From assembly GCA_934716785.1 (NCBI GenBank), contig CAKUYM010000164.1, positions 1 through 9,114 of the forward strand: a DNA stretch of 9,114 nucleotides. Direction: 5' to 3'. The DNA is from an uncultured Bacteroides sp. (lineage in GTDB: Bacteria > Bacteroidota > Bacteroidia > Bacteroidales > Bacteroidaceae). Positions within the stretch are counted from its first letter, which is position 1. Each line of letters opens with the position of its first letter. Of the stretch, positions 7,883-9,114 are shown piece by piece. A program made the translations under genes and the position numbers. Below the pieces are notes generated by a model. That model was not told the DNA's origin. It saw nothing but the letters and a program-made list of their open reading frames with translations, and searched no databases.

Positions 7883-7890
7883 CAAATATA
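7883..7890 (-). promoter_or_regulatory. Candidate -7 box for the susC-susD operon (TATATTTG)
   Basis: TATATTTG on the - strand is an exact match to TAnnTTTG. A run of six T lies 15-20 bp upstream at the place expected for the -33 element. Transcription from here would give a leader of about 105 nt before the susC ATG at 7769. The surrounding sequence is very AT-rich, so a chance match is possible. Confidence 0.5.
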
Positions 7891-7945
7891 TAATATTTTT
7901 ATAGAAAAAAGCATATTTTATAAGATTTTTCATTAATATTCTGTA

Positions 7946-7991
7946 ATAATATATTGTAATAGCTAAAAATTAGGCAAACATAATATATTGT
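7946..7991 (-). repeat. Perfect 12-bp direct repeat upstream of the susC promoter
   Basis: ATAATATATTGT occurs at 7946-7957 and again at 7980-7991 (ACAATATATTAT on the - strand), with a 34-bp period, close to three helical turns. The copies lie about 56 and 90 bp upstream of the susC -7 box, where an activator of a PUL would bind. A degenerate copy (AATATTCTGT) sits at 7935-7944. The low complexity of the motif tempers this reading. Confidence 0.4.
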
Positions 7992-8372
7992 CTGCAATGC
8001 CGATGGCAGATATTATTTTCGAGGAAGATAAATCTCCATAGGATGAAAACAGTGCTACTTGGATGGGTGGAAAAAATATGCATGCAGATCTTAAATTGGA
8101 CATTTCATGAAATAAAAATGAGAGTCTGTTTAATTTTTATGTGATAATAGTTTTATAGCTGACACGTTATATATACGTTTCAAGCCGGGTAAAAAGGTTT
8201 GTGAAAAACAGTACATATCGAATGCAGGAGAGTAATGAAATATCCTAACTTAGTAAAAATCTTGCAATTTTTATTCTATCTGTACCTCATTATATAGATA
8301 TTAATAATGAGGATTTTAATAAATTGATGGCTGTTTTAACAATATTGTTATCGCTGTTGCTGAGAAAATAAC
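7992..8372. other. AT-rich intergenic stretch without a clear gene
   Basis: No gene is supported here. A small inverted repeat TCTGC/GCAGA spans 7991-8010. At 8235-8297 an AGGAG-preceded ATG opens a 20-residue hydrophobic peptide (MKYPNLVKILQFLFYLYLII). A different + frame from 8249 to 8371 reads 40 residues ending in a hydrophobic leucine-rich tail (MAVLTILLSLLLRK). The two together could be a frameshifted relic of a small membrane protein, or simply AT-rich chance. Confidence 0.35.
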
Positions 8373-8380
8373 GACTTTTG
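8373..8380 (+). promoter_or_regulatory. Weak candidate -7 box for the right-hand gene pair
   Basis: GACTTTTG differs from TAnnTTTG at one base and lies about 77 bp before the ATG at 8457. No good -33 element is evident. It is reported because it is the nearest + strand match ahead of the small-protein/GNAT unit. Confidence 0.2.
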
Positions 8381-8388
8381 CAAATCAG

Positions 8389-8443
8389 TGCATTATATAT
8401 GCATTGATTGAATTTTATGAATAATAACCACTCATTTAGTGGT
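8389..8443 (+). promoter_or_regulatory. Two palindromes ahead of the small gene, possible operator
   Basis: TGCAT/ATGCA (8389-8403) and ACCACT/AGTGGT (8427-8443, 5-nt centre) lie between the candidate -7 box and the ATG at 8457. Paired palindromes just ahead of a two-gene unit are typical of autoregulated toxin-antitoxin operators. Function is inferred from position only. Confidence 0.3.
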
Positions 8444-8456
8444 AAATACAGGCTAT

Positions 8457-8654
8457 ATGATACATGCAAATCCTAATCCAGAAATGACGGTTGCTGAAGT
8501 AAAAGCTTTCCGTGATAACCTTAGAAGGTATACCTTAGGGAATATTACGCGCCAAGAGAAGCAAGAAATAGAAGCAAGAACTCGAAGAATGAATAACGTT
8601 GCAGAAAGAATTATAGCTAACAATGGCGGGAAAAACCCAATTCTTGGATATTGA
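8457..8654 (+). CDS. Small unknown protein overlapping a GNAT gene, candidate antitoxin
   Basis: The frame encodes 65 residues beginning MIHANPNPEMTVAEVKAFRD. It is charged and probably mostly helical, rich in Arg, Glu, Asn and Ala, with no signal peptide or membrane segment. I do not recognise the family, and it does not show the ribbon-helix-helix pattern expected of TacA/DUF1778 antitoxins. The ATG at 8457 is preferred over an in-frame GTG at 8439, which lies inside a palindrome; an ATG at 8484 is also possible. Codon use looks like real coding sequence. Its last 32 bases overlap the start of the acetyltransferase frame, so the two are translationally coupled, as in toxin-antitoxin operons with the small partner first. 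An antitoxin role is inference from this layout. Confidence 0.6.
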   Translation: MIHANPNPEMTVAEVKAFRDNLRRYTLGNITRQEKQEIEARTRRMNNVAERIIANNGGKNPILGY

Positions 8655-9066
8655 TATTTCAATAAATAAATTACTGAGAGAGGACTTGAAACAAGTTCTC
8701 TCTTTTTCATGTGGTTGTAAGGAACTGGATGATTTTTTTCACAAAGAAATATATCTTTGTTCCAAGTATCATCATGTCGCGGCTTATTGTGCAAAAAATA
8801 AACAAGATAATGAGATCATTGCAATTTTTACCCTATCCAATGATTCCGTTGTCATAGATAATATAGAGGACAAAGAAGATTTTGTTTTAGAGGCAAAAAA
8901 CAAAATTAGCGATGAGTATATTTCAACATTTGAAAGACAAACCTCGTTTCCTGCCATAAATATTGGACATTTAGGTGTACATAAAGATTGTCAAAGTAAA
9001 GGTATAGGCCAGCAAATCTTGGATTTTGTGTTGTATACTTTCCTGACTTTATCGTTTTTTGTCTAA
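8623..9066 (+). pseudogene. GNAT-family N-acetyltransferase, apparently C-terminally truncated
   Basis: Intact relatives transfer an acetyl group from acetyl-CoA; some are toxins that acetylate aminoacyl-tRNA. The 147-residue frame has an N-terminal GNAT part (FSCGCKELDDFF, 28-39; IIAIFTLSNDSV, 65-76) and the acetyl-CoA-binding motif A, GHLGVHKDCQSKGIGQQIL (115-133, with Q124-S-K-G127-I-G129). Right after LDFVLYTF the expected C-terminal strand and helix, usually with a VDAYN..A..FY-like segment in a protein of about 170-190 aa, are missing. The frame ends in LTLSFFV and a TAA. Neither alternative + frame restores a GNAT C-terminus, so simple frameshift is unlikely, and insertion or deletion near 9040 fits better. 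It starts inside the upstream small gene (32-nt overlap). It is probably inactive, though a divergent short GNAT cannot be excluded. Confidence 0.7.
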
Positions 9067-9114
9067 TATTTTTCAAATCTGCTTTATAGGTATCTGTAGC
9101 GACGATTTTAGCGT
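9067..9114. other. Unassigned right edge, possibly the inside of an inserted element
   Basis: This sequence follows the premature GNAT stop. On the - strand one frame is open from the window edge back into the GNAT region and reads AKIVATDTYKADLKNIRQKT at its start, which looks protein-like but matches nothing I recognise. No terminal inverted repeat or target duplication can be judged with only one side visible. Confidence 0.3.

Noticed and set aside
7991..8010. TCTGC/GCAGA hairpin followed by T-rich sequence as a + strand terminator
   Set aside because: The stem is only 5 bp with a large loop, and there is no + strand gene upstream that it could terminate.
8453..8794. Open - frame of 113 codons opposite the small gene and the GNAT start
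   Set aside because: The + strand frames carry the GNAT motif and better coding character; this frame is antisense with no recognisable domain.
1..9114. CRISPR array, tRNA or rRNA genes
   Set aside because: No regularly spaced repeats of CRISPR length, no tRNA cloverleaf and no rRNA-like conserved segments were seen.

Overview
The window looks like chromosomal DNA of a gut-type Bacteroidales bacterium. The evidence is a SusC/SusD outer-membrane pair, a periplasmic sulfatase, A-rich leaders without strong Shine-Dalgarno sequences, and -7 boxes of the Bacteroidetes TAnnTTTG type. No feature fixes the genus.

Layout, left to right. Positions 1 to about 543 hold the 3' part of a group II intron on the + strand, with clear domains V and VI and no reverse-transcriptase reading frame in the part seen. 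A short unassigned stretch follows (about 545-713). From 7769 down to 714, all on the - strand, lies a compact three-gene polysaccharide-utilisation locus: susC-like TonB-dependent transporter (7769-4515), susD-like surface lipoprotein (4498-2399) and a serine-type S1 sulfatase (2255-714). SusC and SusD are 16 bp apart and form one transcript. The sulfatase is separated from susD by a strong hairpin and has its own -7 box, so it may be expressed partly on its own. The pair would bind and import a glycan across the outer membrane, and the sulfatase would remove sulfate in the periplasm. No glycoside hydrolase, regulator or sulfatase-maturing enzyme is visible.

From 7770 to about 8456 there is an AT-rich, largely non-coding stretch. 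It contains the susC leader (about 110 nt), a -7 box, and a perfect 12-bp direct repeat (34-bp period) upstream of the susC promoter. On the far right, on the + strand, a 65-aa unknown protein overlaps the start of a GNAT acetyltransferase. This arrangement resembles a GNAT toxin-antitoxin pair. The GNAT reading frame loses family similarity right after its acetyl-CoA motif and stops at 9066, so it looks broken by an insertion or deletion. This right end is more AT-rich than the PUL and is probably accessory DNA.

The observations most worth following are the RT-less intron, the GKW-Ala change in the sulfatase active site, the direct repeats before susC, and the overlapping small-protein/GNAT unit with its truncation.
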